NCBI GenBank assembly: GCA_036383955.1
Contig: DASVNH010000221.1
Span: 19,828 to 83,827 of the forward strand
DNA length: 64,000 nucleotides
Direction of reading: 5' to 3'
Source: JACQFK01 sp036383955
Lineage (GTDB): Bacteria; Planctomycetota; MHYJ01; JACPRB01
Shown: positions 30,486 through 41,803 of the stretch, in pieces
Position numbering within the stretch: position 1 is the first letter of the stretch
How the letters are laid out: each line of letters opens with the position of its first letter
Program-made: the position numbers and the translations under genes
The notes under the pieces: model-generated
The model's input: the letters and a program-made list of their open reading frames with translations, nothing else
Told to the model about the DNA's origin: nothing
Database searches by the model: none

Positions 30486-32307
30486 GCACCAGGCGACGCA
30501 CGCCGGCCGCGACCTCGCTCGACGGCAGGCCGTCGGCGGAGCTCACCTCGAGGCTCCGCAGCTCCGCTTCGGTCACCGGAAGCTCCCCGCCCGCGCGCAA
30601 CCGGAAGATCTTGGCGTGGGGCGTCGGGAGGATGTCCTCCCCCGTCAGCCGCAGCTCCTCGAAGAGCTTCTCGCCGGGCCGCATGCCCGTGAACTCGACC
30701 TTCACGTCGACGCCCGGCACCAGCCCCGAGAGGCGGATGAGATCCTCGGCCAGATCGACGATTTTGACGGGCTCGCCCATGTCCAGGACCAGGACGTCGC
30801 CGCTGGCCCCCAACAGCGCGGCCTGCAGCACGAGCTGGACGGCCTCCGGGATCGTCATGAAGTAGCGCCGCATGTCCGGATGGGTCACGGTCAGCGGACC
30901 GCCCCGCGCCAGCTGCTCGCGGAAGACGGGCAGCACGCTGCCGTTGCTGCCCAGCACGTTCCCGAAGCGGACGGAGACGAAGCGCGTCGACGTCCCCCCG
31001 CGGCTCAGGTGGCCCAGCAGCAACTCCGCCAGGCGCTTGGTCGAGCCCATGACGCTCGTGGGATTCACCGCCTTGTCCGTGGAGATCAGGACAAAGGCTT
31101 CGACGCCGGCCGCCGACGCCGCTTCCGCGACGTTGCGCGTTCCCCCGAGGTTCACCCGCACCGCCTCGCGCGGATGCTCCTCCAGGAGGGGCACGTGCTT
31201 GAGCGCGGCCGCGTGGAAGACGACCTGCGGCTTCACCGAGGCGATCAGGGCGTCGACCCGCTCCCGGCGCGTCACGTCCGCGAGCTCGAACGCCAGCGTC
31301 TCCGGCGCCGCGCGCGTCCGCAGCTCCAGCGCGAGCGTGTGCAGCGGGGTCTCGGCGCAGTCGACGGCCACCAGGCGGCTGGGCTTGAACGACAGGACCT
31401 GGCGGCAGAGCTCGGAGCCGATGCTGCCCGCGGCGCCGGTGACGAGGACGACCTTCCCGCCCAGGAGGCCCGCGAGGCCGGCCATGTCGAGCGCCACCGG
31501 GTCGCGGCGGAGGAGGTCTTCGACCGCCACGTCCCGCAACTGGGGGATGAAGCCCGTGGTCAGCGACAGCTTGCCCTGGGGCGGCAGGACCTTGATCGCG
31601 AGGCCGGCCTCCAGCAGCGTGTTGACGACCCGTCGCAGGGCCGGGCCGCTCGCGCTCGGGATCGCCACGAAGGCGCGGCGGACGTCGCGCGCCTCCGCCA
31701 GCTCGCCGGCCCGGTCGACGCCGCCGAGGACCGCGACGCCCCGCAGGACCCGGCCGCGCTTGGACGGCTCGTCGTCGAGGAAGCCGATCACCTTGACGCC
31801 GGCGCTGCGCTGAAGCTCGCGGAGGAGCATGTCGCCCGCGTCGCCGGCTCCGACGATGAAGACCGGCTCGGCCGAGGCGTGGCCGCCGCGATGGCGCCGC
31901 TCCCGCAGGGCGCGGATCGTCGCGAAGGCCCCCGCGACGGCCAGGAACGTCAGGAGGCCGTCGAGGATGAGCACCGTGCGGGGCGCCTGGAGCGGCCGCA
32001 GGAGCAGCCAGTTGCCCGCCGCCAGCGCCGCCGAGCCCACCACGGTCGCGCGCAGGATGCGGAAGAGGTCGCTGATGCCGACGTAGGCGGAGAGGATGCG
32101 CTGGACGCCGCAGAGGTAGAAGGCCGCCAGCTTGATCGCCGCCACGAAGGGGAGCGTGCGCAGGACGAAGGCGGGCCAGTACCAGGGGGGGACGTCGAAC
32201 TCGAAGCGCAGCAGGTAGGCGAAGAGGTGCGCCCCCGTGAACACCGCTAGCCCGCCGAGCAGGAGGGCCGCGGAGCCGAAACGACGGGGCGGGCGTGTGG
32301 GAGTCAT
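30448..32307 (-). CDS. Membrane-bound nucleotide-sugar 4,6-dehydratase (CapD/PglF-like)
   Basis: A 619-residue protein from ATG 32307. Residues 1-130 hold four membrane helices, residues 135-260 a CoA-binding-like Rossmann domain (PVFIVGAGDAGDMLLRELQR), and residues 280-560 an SDR dehydratase (VVLVTGAAGSIGSELCRQVL; HAAALKHVPLLEEHPREAVR; LISTDKAVNPTSVMGSTKRL; VRFGNVLGSNGSVLPVFREQ). The Tyr of the usual Tyr-x-x-x-Lys site is Met here (VMGSTK), a variant seen in the PglF/WbpM/FlaA1 family. It should make a 4-keto-6-deoxy sugar from a UDP-hexosamine, feeding the surface-sugar pathways. It overlaps asnB convergently by 38 bases. Confidence 0.88.
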   Translation of the reverse strand: MTPTRPPRRFGSAALLLGGLAVFTGAHLFAYLLRFEFDVPPWYWPAFVLRTLPFVAAIKLAAFYLCGVQRILSAYVGISDLFRILRATVVGSAALAAGNWLLLRPLQAPRTVLILDGLLTFLAVAGAFATIRALRERRHRGGHASAEPVFIVGAGDAGDMLLRELQRSAGVKVIGFLDDEPSKRGRVLRGVAVLGGVDRAGELAEARDVRRAFVAIPSASGPALRRVVNTLLEAGLAIKVLPPQGKLSLTTGFIPQLRDVAVEDLLRRDPVALDMAGLAGLLGGKVVLVTGAAGSIGSELCRQVLSFKPSRLVAVDCAETPLHTLALELRTRAAPETLAFELADVTRRERVDALIASVKPQVVFHAAALKHVPLLEEHPREAVRVNLGGTRNVAEAASAAGVEAFVLISTDKAVNPTSVMGSTKRLAELLLGHLSRGGTSTRFVSVRFGNVLGSNGSVLPVFREQLARGGPLTVTHPDMRRYFMTIPEAVQLVLQAALLGASGDVLVLDMGEPVKIVDLAEDLIRLSGLVPGVDVKVEFTGMRPGEKLFEELRLTGEDILPTPHAKIFRLRAGGELPVTEAELRSLEVSSADGLPSSEVAAGVRRLVPSPGSPPAPAAS

Positions 32308-32361
32308 CGAATGGGAGAACGCAGGATACCCGCCTCCCCCCTGGTTTTCAACGGGATGTGG

Positions 32362-32367
32362 TATGAT
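32362..32367 (+). promoter_or_regulatory. -10 element of the methyltransferase promoter
   Basis: TATGAT at 32362-32367 with TG upstream (ATGTGGTATGAT), ending 10 bases before ATG 32378, so leaderless or nearly so. No convincing -35 is visible at 16-18 bases spacing. Confidence 0.45.
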
Positions 32368-32377
32368 CCGCCGAGTC

Positions 32378-33100
32378 ATGGACACCCTGTCCGTCAAGGG
32401 AGTGACGTTCAGGCTCGACGGCCTGCCCCCCGCCGCCTCGGACTATCTGAGGGGCAAGCTCAAGCGCTCCCGCAAGCGCGAGGGCGAGGCGTCCAGCCTC
32501 TTTCATCGTCTCCTGGGCGCCCTCCTGCCCGCCGGCTACGCCCGCGTCCCGGTCGAGTCTCTCGTGTCCGGGCGCGTGCTCGTGGTCGGCTGCGCCGGAG
32601 GCATCGAGACGCTCGGCCTCGGGGCCGTCGGGCTCGACGTGGACCGCGACGCCCTCCGCGTCGCCTCCGCGCTGGGCCGTCACGCCGTGGAGGCGCGCGC
32701 GGGCTTCCTGGCCGCCTCGGGGGCGGATCTGCCGTTCCGCGACGGCCATTTCGACGCCTTGATGAGCGACAACGTCGTCGAGCACATCCCCGCGGCCCTT
32801 CTGCCCCGGCACCTGAAAGAGGCGCGCCGGGTGCTCCGGGACGGCGGGCGCTACGTGTTCACGACGCCCAACCGGCTCTTCGAGAACCCGCCGAAGGAAG
32901 GGCACATCTCGCTGCGCAGCTACGCCGAGTGGGAGGCGCTGGCGCGGGAGGCCGGGTTCTCGAGCGTGCTCACGCCCCTCCGGCGCTCCGGCCCGCTGGG
33001 GGACTTGGCGTGGAAGAAGGCGAAGGAGGCCGGCTCCCCTTCCCGCCTGGGCCTCAGCCACAAGGGGCTGAGGATGGTCACCCTCGTCGCCCTGAAATAG
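32378..33100 (+). CDS. Class I SAM-dependent methyltransferase
   Basis: A 240-residue protein with a Rossmann SAM-binding domain: VSGRVLVVGCAGGIETLGLG (motif I, V-G-C-A-G-G), LGLDVDRDAL (motif II acidic), LPFRDGHFDALMSDNVVEHI (motif IV with VVEHI), and LRDGGRYVFTTPNRLF. The C-terminal part resembles methyltransferases of polysaccharide modification. The frame is open to 32237 but the ATG at 32378 just after the -10 box is preferred. It ends at a hairpin shared with the convergent ahcY operon. Substrate unknown. Confidence 0.7.
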   Translation: MDTLSVKGVTFRLDGLPPAASDYLRGKLKRSRKREGEASSLFHRLLGALLPAGYARVPVESLVSGRVLVVGCAGGIETLGLGAVGLDVDRDALRVASALGRHAVEARAGFLAASGADLPFRDGHFDALMSDNVVEHIPAALLPRHLKEARRVLRDGGRYVFTTPNRLFENPPKEGHISLRSYAEWEALAREAGFSSVLTPLRRSGPLGDLAWKKAKEAGSPSRLGLSHKGLRMVTLVALK

Positions 33101-33103
33101 AAA

Positions 33104-33136
33104 AACAGGGACAAGGGCGGCGCCCCTGTCCCTGTT
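33104..33136. terminator. Bidirectional hairpin terminator
   Basis: Near-perfect palindrome AACAGGGACA / TGTCCCTGTT (10-base arms) with a further GGGC/GCCC pairing near its centre, between the stop of the methyltransferase and the stop of ahcY. On the minus strand it is followed by TTTTTCTATTTC, a good U-tract for the ahcY transcript. On the plus strand the downstream CTTGTG is weak. Confidence 0.8.
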
Positions 33137-33155
33137 CTTGTGATCCGGTTCCGAC

Positions 33156-34460
33156 TTACGTGCCTTCCTGCCAGCTCTGGACGTACTTCTTCTGCTCGGC
33201 CGTCATCTCGTCGATGTCGATGCCCATCGAGGCGAGCTTCAGCTTGCAGATGTCCTGTTCGATGGCCAGCGGGACGTCGAGCACCTCGATCTTGAGCTTC
33301 GACTTGTTCTTCACGCACCACTCGGTCATGAGGGCCTGCGTGGCGAAGCTCATGTCCATGACGGCCGCCGGATGGCCTTCGGCCGCCGCCAGGTTGACCA
33401 GGCGGCCCTCGCCGATCACGTAGATCTGGCCGCCGGCCTTCCGCGTGTAGGACTCGACGTTTTCGCGCACGCCGCGGATGTCCTTCGACATCGCCTTCAG
33501 CGCCTCGAGATCGATCTCGACGTTGAAGTGGCCGGAGTTGCAGACGATGGCGCCGTCCTTCATGGCCTGGAAGTGCTCCTTGCGGAGCACGCCCTTGTTG
33601 CCGGTGACGGTGACGAAGACGTCGCCGATCGGCGCGGCCTGGGACATCGGCATGACCTGGAAGCCGTCCATGGTGGCTTCGATGGCGCGGAGGGCGTCGA
33701 CCTCCGTCACGACCACCTTGGCGCCCATGCCCCGGCCGCGCGTGGCGAGGCCGCGGCCGCACCAGCCGTAGCCGGCGACGACCAGGACGCGCCCGGCGAG
33801 GAGGACGTTGGTGGCGCGGAGGATGCCGTCGAGCGTCGACTGCCCGGTGCCGTAGCGGTTGTCGAACATGAACTTGGTGGTGGCGTCGTTGACGGACACG
33901 ACGGGGATCTTGAGGGCGCCGTCCTTGTGCATGGCGCGGAGGCGGATGACGCCGGTGGTGGTCTCCTCCATGGAGGCGAGGAGGCCGGGGATGAGCTCGG
34001 TCCGCTTCGTGTGGATGGCGGAAACGAGGTCGGCGCCGTCGTCGAGGGTGAGGGTCGGCTTGAGGTCGAGAGCCTGGTGGATGTGCTTGTAGTAGACGTT
34101 GGAATCCTCGCCGCGGATCGCGTAGGTGGAGATGCCGTAGTCGGCGACCAGGGACGCGGCGTTGTCGTCCTGGGTCGAGAGCGGGTTGGACGCGCAGAGG
34201 GCGACCTCGGCGCCGCCCGCGACGAACGTCCGCATGAGGTTGGACGTCTCGGTCGTCACGTGCAGGCACGCGGCGATCCGGTGGCCCTTGAGGGGCTGCT
34301 CCTTCTCGAAGCGCGCGCGGATCTGGCGCAGCACGGGCATCTGGGTGTCGGCCCACTCGATGCGGGCCTTGCCCTTGGGGGCGAGGCTGAAGTCCTTGAC
34401 GTCCGACGGCGTGCCGGCGGAGGGGGTCGACTTCTTGGGCGCGGCGACTTTGGCGGGCAT
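33156..34460 (-). CDS. ahcY: Adenosylhomocysteinase (SAH hydrolase)
   Basis: A 434-residue SAH hydrolase. Key blocks: ACLHVTTETSNLMRTFVAGG, CASNPLSTQDDNAASLVADY, NRYGTGQSTLDGILRATNVL, and the NAD site VVAGYGWCGRGLATRGRGMG, then GAIVCNSGHFNVEIDLEAL. The C-terminal YVQSWQEGT is close to the usual WxxGT-type end. It splits SAH into adenosine and homocysteine and so relieves inhibition of methyltransferases, several of which are in the window. The first 25 residues are Lys/Pro/Ala-rich and lineage-specific. It follows metK by 2 bases in a waaA-metK-ahcY transcript. Confidence 0.97.
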   Translation of the reverse strand: MPAKVAAPKKSTPSAGTPSDVKDFSLAPKGKARIEWADTQMPVLRQIRARFEKEQPLKGHRIAACLHVTTETSNLMRTFVAGGAEVALCASNPLSTQDDNAASLVADYGISTYAIRGEDSNVYYKHIHQALDLKPTLTLDDGADLVSAIHTKRTELIPGLLASMEETTTGVIRLRAMHKDGALKIPVVSVNDATTKFMFDNRYGTGQSTLDGILRATNVLLAGRVLVVAGYGWCGRGLATRGRGMGAKVVVTEVDALRAIEATMDGFQVMPMSQAAPIGDVFVTVTGNKGVLRKEHFQAMKDGAIVCNSGHFNVEIDLEALKAMSKDIRGVRENVESYTRKAGGQIYVIGEGRLVNLAAAEGHPAAVMDMSFATQALMTEWCVKNKSKLKIEVLDVPLAIEQDICKLKLASMGIDIDEMTAEQKKYVQSWQEGT

Positions 34461-34462
34461 GC

Positions 34463-35659
34463 TTACCTCTTCGCGGCCTTCTTCGATTCGACCTTGAGCC
34501 CCGCGGCCTTGCGGAGCGCGTCGACCTTCTCGATCTTCTCCCAGGTGACTTCCGGGCGGTCCACGCCGACGTGGCCGTGGCGGGCGGTGTTCTTGTAGAT
34601 CGGCCGGCGCAGGTTGTAGTACTCGATCAGGCCGGCGGGCGTGAAGTCGAAGTTCTCCTCGACGATCTTGGTGAGGGCTTCCGGCGACACCTTGCCCGTG
34701 CCGAAGGTCTCGACGAAGACCGAGAGGGGCCGGGCGACGCCGATGGCGTAGGAGAGCTGGATCTCGCAGCGGTCGGCGAGGCCGGCCGCGACGACGTTCT
34801 TGGCCGCGTGGCGGGCGGCGTAGCTGGCGCTGCGGTCGACCTTGGTCGGGTCCTTGCCCGAGAAGGCGCCGCCGCCGTGGTGGCCCATGCCGCCGTAGGT
34901 GTCGCAGATGATCTTGCGGCCGGTGACGCCGCAGTCGCCCTGGGGGCCGCCGATGACGAAGCGGCCGGACGGGTTGATGTGGTACTTGATGCCCTTGTCC
35001 ACCAGGCCGGGCGGCAGGATGGGCCGGACGACCTTCTCGATGAGCTCCTTCTCGATCTGCTTGGGCGTCACGTTGGGATCGTGCTGCATCGAGGCGACGA
35101 CGGTGTGCACGCGGACGGGCTTGTCGCCGTCGTACTCGATCGTGACCTGCGCCTTGCCGTCGGGCCGGAGCCAGCCGATCTCGCCGCTCTGCCGCAGCTC
35201 GGACGCGCGCCAGCAGATCTTGCGGGCGAGGTCGATCGGGAGCGGCATGTAGCTCTCGGTCTCGTTCGAGGCGTAGCCGAACATGATGCCCTGGTCGCCG
35301 GCGCCGAGCTCCTTTTCCTTGTCCGCGGTCACCGCCGCGTCGATGTCGGCCGACTGCTGCGAGATGGAGGTCATCACGCCGCAGGTGTGGTAGTCGAAGC
35401 CGATGTCGCTGGAGTCGTAGCCGATCTCGCGGATCGTCTGCCGCACGATCTCCGGCACCTCGACGTAGGCGCTCGTCGTGATCTCGCCCGCCACCAGCGC
35501 GAAGCCGGTCTTCACCAGCGTCTCGCAGGCCACGCGCGCGTAGGGGTCTTCCTTGAGGATGGCGTCGAGCACGGCGTCGGAGATCTGGTCGCACATCTTG
35601 TCGGGGTGGCCCATGCACACCGATTCGGAGCTGAAGAACCACTTTCCGGTCCGCGCCAT
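34463..35659 (-). CDS. metK: S-adenosylmethionine synthase
   Basis: A 398-residue MetK from ATG 35659, preceded by AAAGGGA. Signature blocks: FFSSESVCMGHPDKMCDQIS, GAGDQGIMFGYASNETESYM, and GGGAFSGKDPTKVDRSASYA, all characteristic of bacterial SAM synthetase with the catalytic His, Asp and Lys residues. A TTG 6 bases upstream (LKMART) is a less likely start. MetK supplies SAM and the next gene ahcY recycles the SAH product. The stop of waaA is 2 bases before the start. Confidence 0.97.
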   Translation of the reverse strand: MARTGKWFFSSESVCMGHPDKMCDQISDAVLDAILKEDPYARVACETLVKTGFALVAGEITTSAYVEVPEIVRQTIREIGYDSSDIGFDYHTCGVMTSISQQSADIDAAVTADKEKELGAGDQGIMFGYASNETESYMPLPIDLARKICWRASELRQSGEIGWLRPDGKAQVTIEYDGDKPVRVHTVVASMQHDPNVTPKQIEKELIEKVVRPILPPGLVDKGIKYHINPSGRFVIGGPQGDCGVTGRKIICDTYGGMGHHGGGAFSGKDPTKVDRSASYAARHAAKNVVAAGLADRCEIQLSYAIGVARPLSVFVETFGTGKVSPEALTKIVEENFDFTPAGLIEYYNLRRPIYKNTARHGHVGVDRPEVTWEKIEKVDALRKAAGLKVESKKAAKR

Positions 35660-35661
35660 CT

Positions 35662-36933
35662 TCAAGTCCCTTTCAGTACGTCTTTCTCGAGGAGCCGCAG
35701 CGTCGCCTCGATCGCCCCCCGGCCGGCGTCCACCGCCTTCCGGGCCCGCTCTCCCGCCGCGCGCGCCCGCTCCGGATCCTTCAGGAGCTGCCCCAGCGCC
35801 GCCCCCATCTCCACCGGGTTGTCGAACACCCGCATCCCCCCCGCGTCCACCAGCGTCCCGGCGATCTCCCGGAAGTTCGCCAGGTCCGGCCCGCTCACGA
35901 TCGGCTTCCCCAGGGCGGCGGGCTCCAGCATGTTCTGCCCGCCCCGCGCGCAGAACGTGCCGCCGATAAAGACGGCCGACGCCGCGGCGTAAACCCGGGA
36001 AAGCTCCCCTACCGTATCAAGTAGGACCACCCCGTCGGAAGGGGGGGGAGCCGTTAATTGGGTCCTCTTATAGCAGGGGACTCCGGCCGATTCAACCGCT
36101 TTCTTGGCCTCGTCCGCCCTCTCCAGGTGCCGCGGCGCCACCACCAGACGCAGGGTCGGATGCGACCTCCGCAGCTGCCGGTACGTCTCCGCCAGGATCC
36201 GCTCCTCCGGCTCGTGCGTGCTCCCCGCCACCAGCACCGGCGCGTCCCCGAAGCCCAGAAGCTCGCGCCACGCCCGCTCCTCCCCCGCCGGGTCGAAGCC
36301 GATCGCCGCGTCATACTTCAGGTTGCCCGTCACCACCACCGGCGCCCCCAGCTCCCGCAGCCGCGCCGCCGACTCCTCGCTCTGCGCCCCCGCCGCCGCC
36401 AGCGAGCGGAACGCCCCGCCGAAGAGGCCCCGGAAACGACGGTAGCGCCGGAACGAGCGCTCCGTCATCCGGCCGTTGACGACGGCCACCGGCACCCCGC
36501 GCCGCGCGCAGGCCCGCGCGAAGTTCGGCCAGACCTCCAGCTCGATCAGCACCACCGCCGCCGGCCGCACCCGCCGCAGCGCGCGCCCCACGCACGGCGA
36601 CAGGTCGAGCGGGTAGTAGGACGTCGACATCCCCGCCTTCTCCGCGTTCTCCCGGCCGGCCATCGTGTTGGTGGTGACGAGGAAGCGGAAGGAGGGACGC
36701 GACGCCTTGAGCCGCGCGAGGAGGGGCTTGACGAGGTTGACCTCGCCGACGGAGGCCGCGTGGAACCAGACGACCGGGCCGCCCTCGCCGGAGACCGGCA
36801 GCCCCCCGAGGCGCTCGCCGAGGCGGTGCCGGAAGCGGCGGTCGGAGAGCAGCTTGAACAGCAGCCATGGCGACGCCAGCAGCCCCGCCGCGACGTACCC
36901 CAGGTCAAGAAGCAGGCCCACGAAGCGACTCAA
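35662..36933 (-). CDS. waaA: 3-deoxy-D-manno-octulosonic acid transferase
   Basis: A 423-residue Kdo transferase (KdtA). An N-terminal membrane segment (FVGLLLDLGYVAAGLLASPW) anchors the protein to the inner membrane; the GT-B domain has WFHAASVGEVNLVKPLL (the conserved Glu nucleophile), VLIELEVWPNFARACARRGV, VVVTGNLKYDAAIGF and FIGGTFCARGGQNMLEPAAL. It adds Kdo to lipid IVA, so its presence implies a Kdo-containing lipid A outer membrane. It begins an apparent waaA-metK-ahcY transcript. Only a repeat-rich 80-base gap separates it from secA. Confidence 0.93.
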   Translation of the reverse strand: MSRFVGLLLDLGYVAAGLLASPWLLFKLLSDRRFRHRLGERLGGLPVSGEGGPVVWFHAASVGEVNLVKPLLARLKASRPSFRFLVTTNTMAGRENAEKAGMSTSYYPLDLSPCVGRALRRVRPAAVVLIELEVWPNFARACARRGVPVAVVNGRMTERSFRRYRRFRGLFGGAFRSLAAAGAQSEESAARLRELGAPVVVTGNLKYDAAIGFDPAGEERAWRELLGFGDAPVLVAGSTHEPEERILAETYRQLRRSHPTLRLVVAPRHLERADEAKKAVESAGVPCYKRTQLTAPPPSDGVVLLDTVGELSRVYAAASAVFIGGTFCARGGQNMLEPAALGKPIVSGPDLANFREIAGTLVDAGGMRVFDNPVEMGAALGQLLKDPERARAAGERARKAVDAGRGAIEATLRLLEKDVLKGT

Positions 36934-36975
36934 GATTCACGACGTCTCCCCCCCGGGGAGGCGGGGGGGACGCCC

Positions 36976-37003
36976 TTGATTCTTGATTCCTGATTCTTGA
37001 TTC
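36976..37003. repeat. Tandem heptamer repeat (TTGATTC x4)
   Basis: Four adjacent 7-base units TTGATTC, TTGATTC, CTGATTC, TTGATTC lie just downstream of the secA stop on the minus strand. A G-tract/C-tract inverted repeat (GTCTCCCCCCC / GGGGGGGAC) lies next to it at 36949-36971. Together they fill the secA-waaA gap. Confidence 0.85.
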
Positions 37004-37012
37004 TCGTCGTCG

Positions 37013-39907
<2,895 letters not shown>

Positions 39908-39970
39908 GAGCGGATCTCCCTTTGACGAAAGTACGGTAAAACGACGTTCCCGGATCGCGAGGGAGCGCCG

Positions 39971-40237
39971 CTACGGGAGATCGAACACGACCGGCGAGCG
40001 CCAGTCGTACGTGACGATCAGGGGCGCGGCCGGCTCGGCCGCGGGCATGAGGCGGTCGTAGTAGTACGGGACGTCGGCGACGGTCGCCGGCAGCTCCAGC
40101 TCCATCGGGGCCGAAAGCCCGATCTCCACCGCCTGCGCGATTTCGATCGCCACGCGCTCGAAGTCCGCGCGCGCGGGCGTCTCGGGGGCCCACTGCAGCG
40201 AGCCCGCCACCAGGAGGGTGAGAAACGGCGCCGTCAT
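39971..40237 (-). CDS. Small exported protein of unknown function
   Basis: An 88-residue protein, MTAPFLTLLVAGSLQWAPET, with a short hydrophobic signal-like N-terminus followed by Pro-rich and acidic sequence, PVVFDLP at the end. It has its own TATAAT and a start codon 9 bases later, which supports it being a real gene. No domain is recognised. It lies downstream of pyrD and upstream of secA on the same strand, perhaps as a separate transcript. Confidence 0.5.
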   Translation of the reverse strand: MTAPFLTLLVAGSLQWAPETPARADFERVAIEIAQAVEIGLSAPMELELPATVADVPYYYDRLMPAAEPAAPLIVTYDWRSPVVFDLP

Positions 40238-40246
40238 GATCTGAGG

Positions 40247-40275
40247 ATTATACGCTCGAAGGTCAATGAGTTCCA
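40247..40275 (-). promoter_or_regulatory. Promoter of the small exported protein gene, leaderless
   Basis: TGGAAC (40275-40270), a 17-base spacer and TATAAT (40252-40247) on the minus strand; ATG 40237 follows after 9 bases. Part of this promoter lies in the last codons of pyrD. Confidence 0.65.
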
Positions 40276-41207
40276 GGCTTGGGGGGCGCCTGGCCGGCCT
40301 TGGCCGAGAGGCTCCCCACCAGGTCGGCCGCGCGGGCCACGCCCGCCTCGTCGAGCTTCTTCGCGAGGTCGGCCGCGACGTCCGCCGCGGCCGTGGCGTT
40401 CACGAAGCTGGCCGTGCCGATCTGGACGGCCGAGGCGCCGGCGACCATGAACTCGAGGGCGTCGTCGGCGGTCGAGATTCCGCCGATGCCCATGATGGGC
40501 ATCTTGGGGAGGGCCGAGGCGATCTCCCAGACCATGCGGAGGGCGACGGGCTTGACGGCCGGGCCGGAGAGCCCGCCGGTGACGGCCCCGATGCAGGGCG
40601 CGCGGCGCCGCCAGTCGACGGCGAGGCCCTTGAGCGTGTTGATCGCGGAGATGCCGTCGGCCCCGCCGTTGGCCGCCGCGCGGGCGATGGCGGCGACGTC
40701 CGTCACGTTCGGCGTGAGCTTGGCGAAGACGGGGCGCTGGGTGGCCGCCTTGCAGAGGCGGACGACCTTCTCGGTGAGGGCGGGATCGGTCGCGAGGTCG
40801 GTGCCGTGCGAGACGTTCGGGCAGGAGATGTTGAGCTCGAACGCGTCGACGCGCGGAAGGGCGTCGAGGCGCCGGACGAGGGCGCCGAACTCCTCCACGT
40901 CGCGGCCGGACACGCTGAGGACGAGGGCGCAGGGGTAATCCTTCACGTGGTCGTAGCGCTTCTTGATCCAGCCTTCGAGGCCGGGGCCGTCGAGGCCGAT
41001 CGAGTTGAGCATGCCGGAGGCGGTCTCCCACACGCGCGGGTGGGGGTTGCCGGTGCGCGGGTTCATGGTGATGGTCTTCTCGACGACGCCGCCGATCTTG
41101 GAGACGTCGAGGATCCTGTCCATGAGGGCGCCGAAGGTCCCGGAGGCGACGAGGACGGGATTCTTGAGCCGGAGAGGGCCGAGGGCGACGGAGAGGTCGG
41201 CGCTCAT
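40263..41207 (-). CDS. pyrD: Dihydroorotate dehydrogenase, class 1B type
   Basis: A 314-residue flavoprotein. Motifs: LVASGTFGALMDRILDVSKI, MNPRTGNPHPRVWETASGML, NSIGLDGPGLEGWIKKRYDH, ELNISCPNVSHGT (Cys is the active-site base of class 1 enzymes, unlike the Ser of class 2), PVFAKLTPNVTDV and PIMGIGGISTADDALEFMVA. It oxidises dihydroorotate to orotate in pyrimidine synthesis. Class 1B enzymes need PyrK, which is not in the window. ATG 41207 overlaps the lspA stop (ATGA), so pyrD is coupled to lspA. Confidence 0.93.
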   Translation of the reverse strand: MSADLSVALGPLRLKNPVLVASGTFGALMDRILDVSKIGGVVEKTITMNPRTGNPHPRVWETASGMLNSIGLDGPGLEGWIKKRYDHVKDYPCALVLSVSGRDVEEFGALVRRLDALPRVDAFELNISCPNVSHGTDLATDPALTEKVVRLCKAATQRPVFAKLTPNVTDVAAIARAAANGGADGISAINTLKGLAVDWRRRAPCIGAVTGGLSGPAVKPVALRMVWEIASALPKMPIMGIGGISTADDALEFMVAGASAVQIGTASFVNATAAADVAADLAKKLDEAGVARAADLVGSLSAKAGQAPPKPGTH

Positions 41208-41767
41208 GGCAGGGGCGCCGGCGGGGGGACGGCGGCGGGCGGAGGGGGCGCGAGCGGGGCCGGCGCGGGGGCGGGCTTGGCCTTCTTCTCCTCGAAGAAC
41301 ATCATCTCGACGGTGAGGAGGAAGACGCCGACGCAGATGTAGGAGTCGGCGAGGTTGAAGAGGGGCCAGACCTTCTGCTGGCCGTCGGAGACGACGTAGA
41401 ACTTGAGGAAGTCGCGGACGGCCCCGTGCGCGAGGCGGTCGTACATGTTGCCGATGGTGCCGGCGAGGATCATGCCGAGGGAGAGGGTGAGGATCCAGCG
41501 GAGCCGTTTGACGGAGAAGAAGATGGCGAGGATGGCGGGGACGGCGAGGACGGCGACGCCCTTCCAGAAGGCCGGGTATTTCTGGGCGATGCCGAAGACG
41601 ACGCCGGGATTGTAGGTCTTGCCGTAGCTGAGGAAGCCGGGGAGGATCTCGACTTCCCGGGGCCAGGGCCGGGCTTCGAAGTGGGCGAAGACCGCGTGCT
41701 TGGTCCAGAGGTCGAGGAAGGCGCCGGAGAGGGCGACGGCAAAGAAGAGCGCGGCGTGCCGCGGCAT
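41204..41767 (-). CDS. lspA: Lipoprotein signal peptidase
   Basis: A 187-residue aspartyl membrane peptidase from ATG 41767 (MPRHAALFFAVALSGAFLDL), which lies 7 bases after a perfect TATAAT. The conserved catalytic regions NPGVVFGIAQ, GNMYDRLAHGAVRDFL and FNLADSYICVG carry the two active-site Asp residues. Four membrane helices are expected and the C-terminal tail after residue 155 is Pro/Ala-rich. It cleaves prolipoprotein signals in the inner membrane. A lipoprotein with LVAC lipobox is encoded at 4376-4936. Confidence 0.93.
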   Translation of the reverse strand: MPRHAALFFAVALSGAFLDLWTKHAVFAHFEARPWPREVEILPGFLSYGKTYNPGVVFGIAQKYPAFWKGVAVLAVPAILAIFFSVKRLRWILTLSLGMILAGTIGNMYDRLAHGAVRDFLKFYVVSDGQQKVWPLFNLADSYICVGVFLLTVEMMFFEEKKAKPAPAPAPLAPPPPAAVPPPAPLP

Positions 41768-41774
41768 GGCGGCG

Positions 41775-41803
41775 ATTATACGCCCTCTTCCTTCATCTTG
41801 CAA
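41775..41803 (-). promoter_or_regulatory. Promoter of lspA inside the end of the TraR gene, leaderless
   Basis: TTGCAA (41803-41798), a 17-base spacer and TATAAT (41780-41775) on the minus strand, with ATG 41767 7 bases later. The TAA stop of the DksA/TraR gene lies within the -10 hexamer. Same design as the promoter at 2883. Confidence 0.75.

Noticed and set aside
40253..40266. TTGACC at 40266-40261 as -35 for the small exported protein
   Set aside because: Spacing to TATAAT is only 8 bases. TGGAAC at 17 bases is a better candidate.
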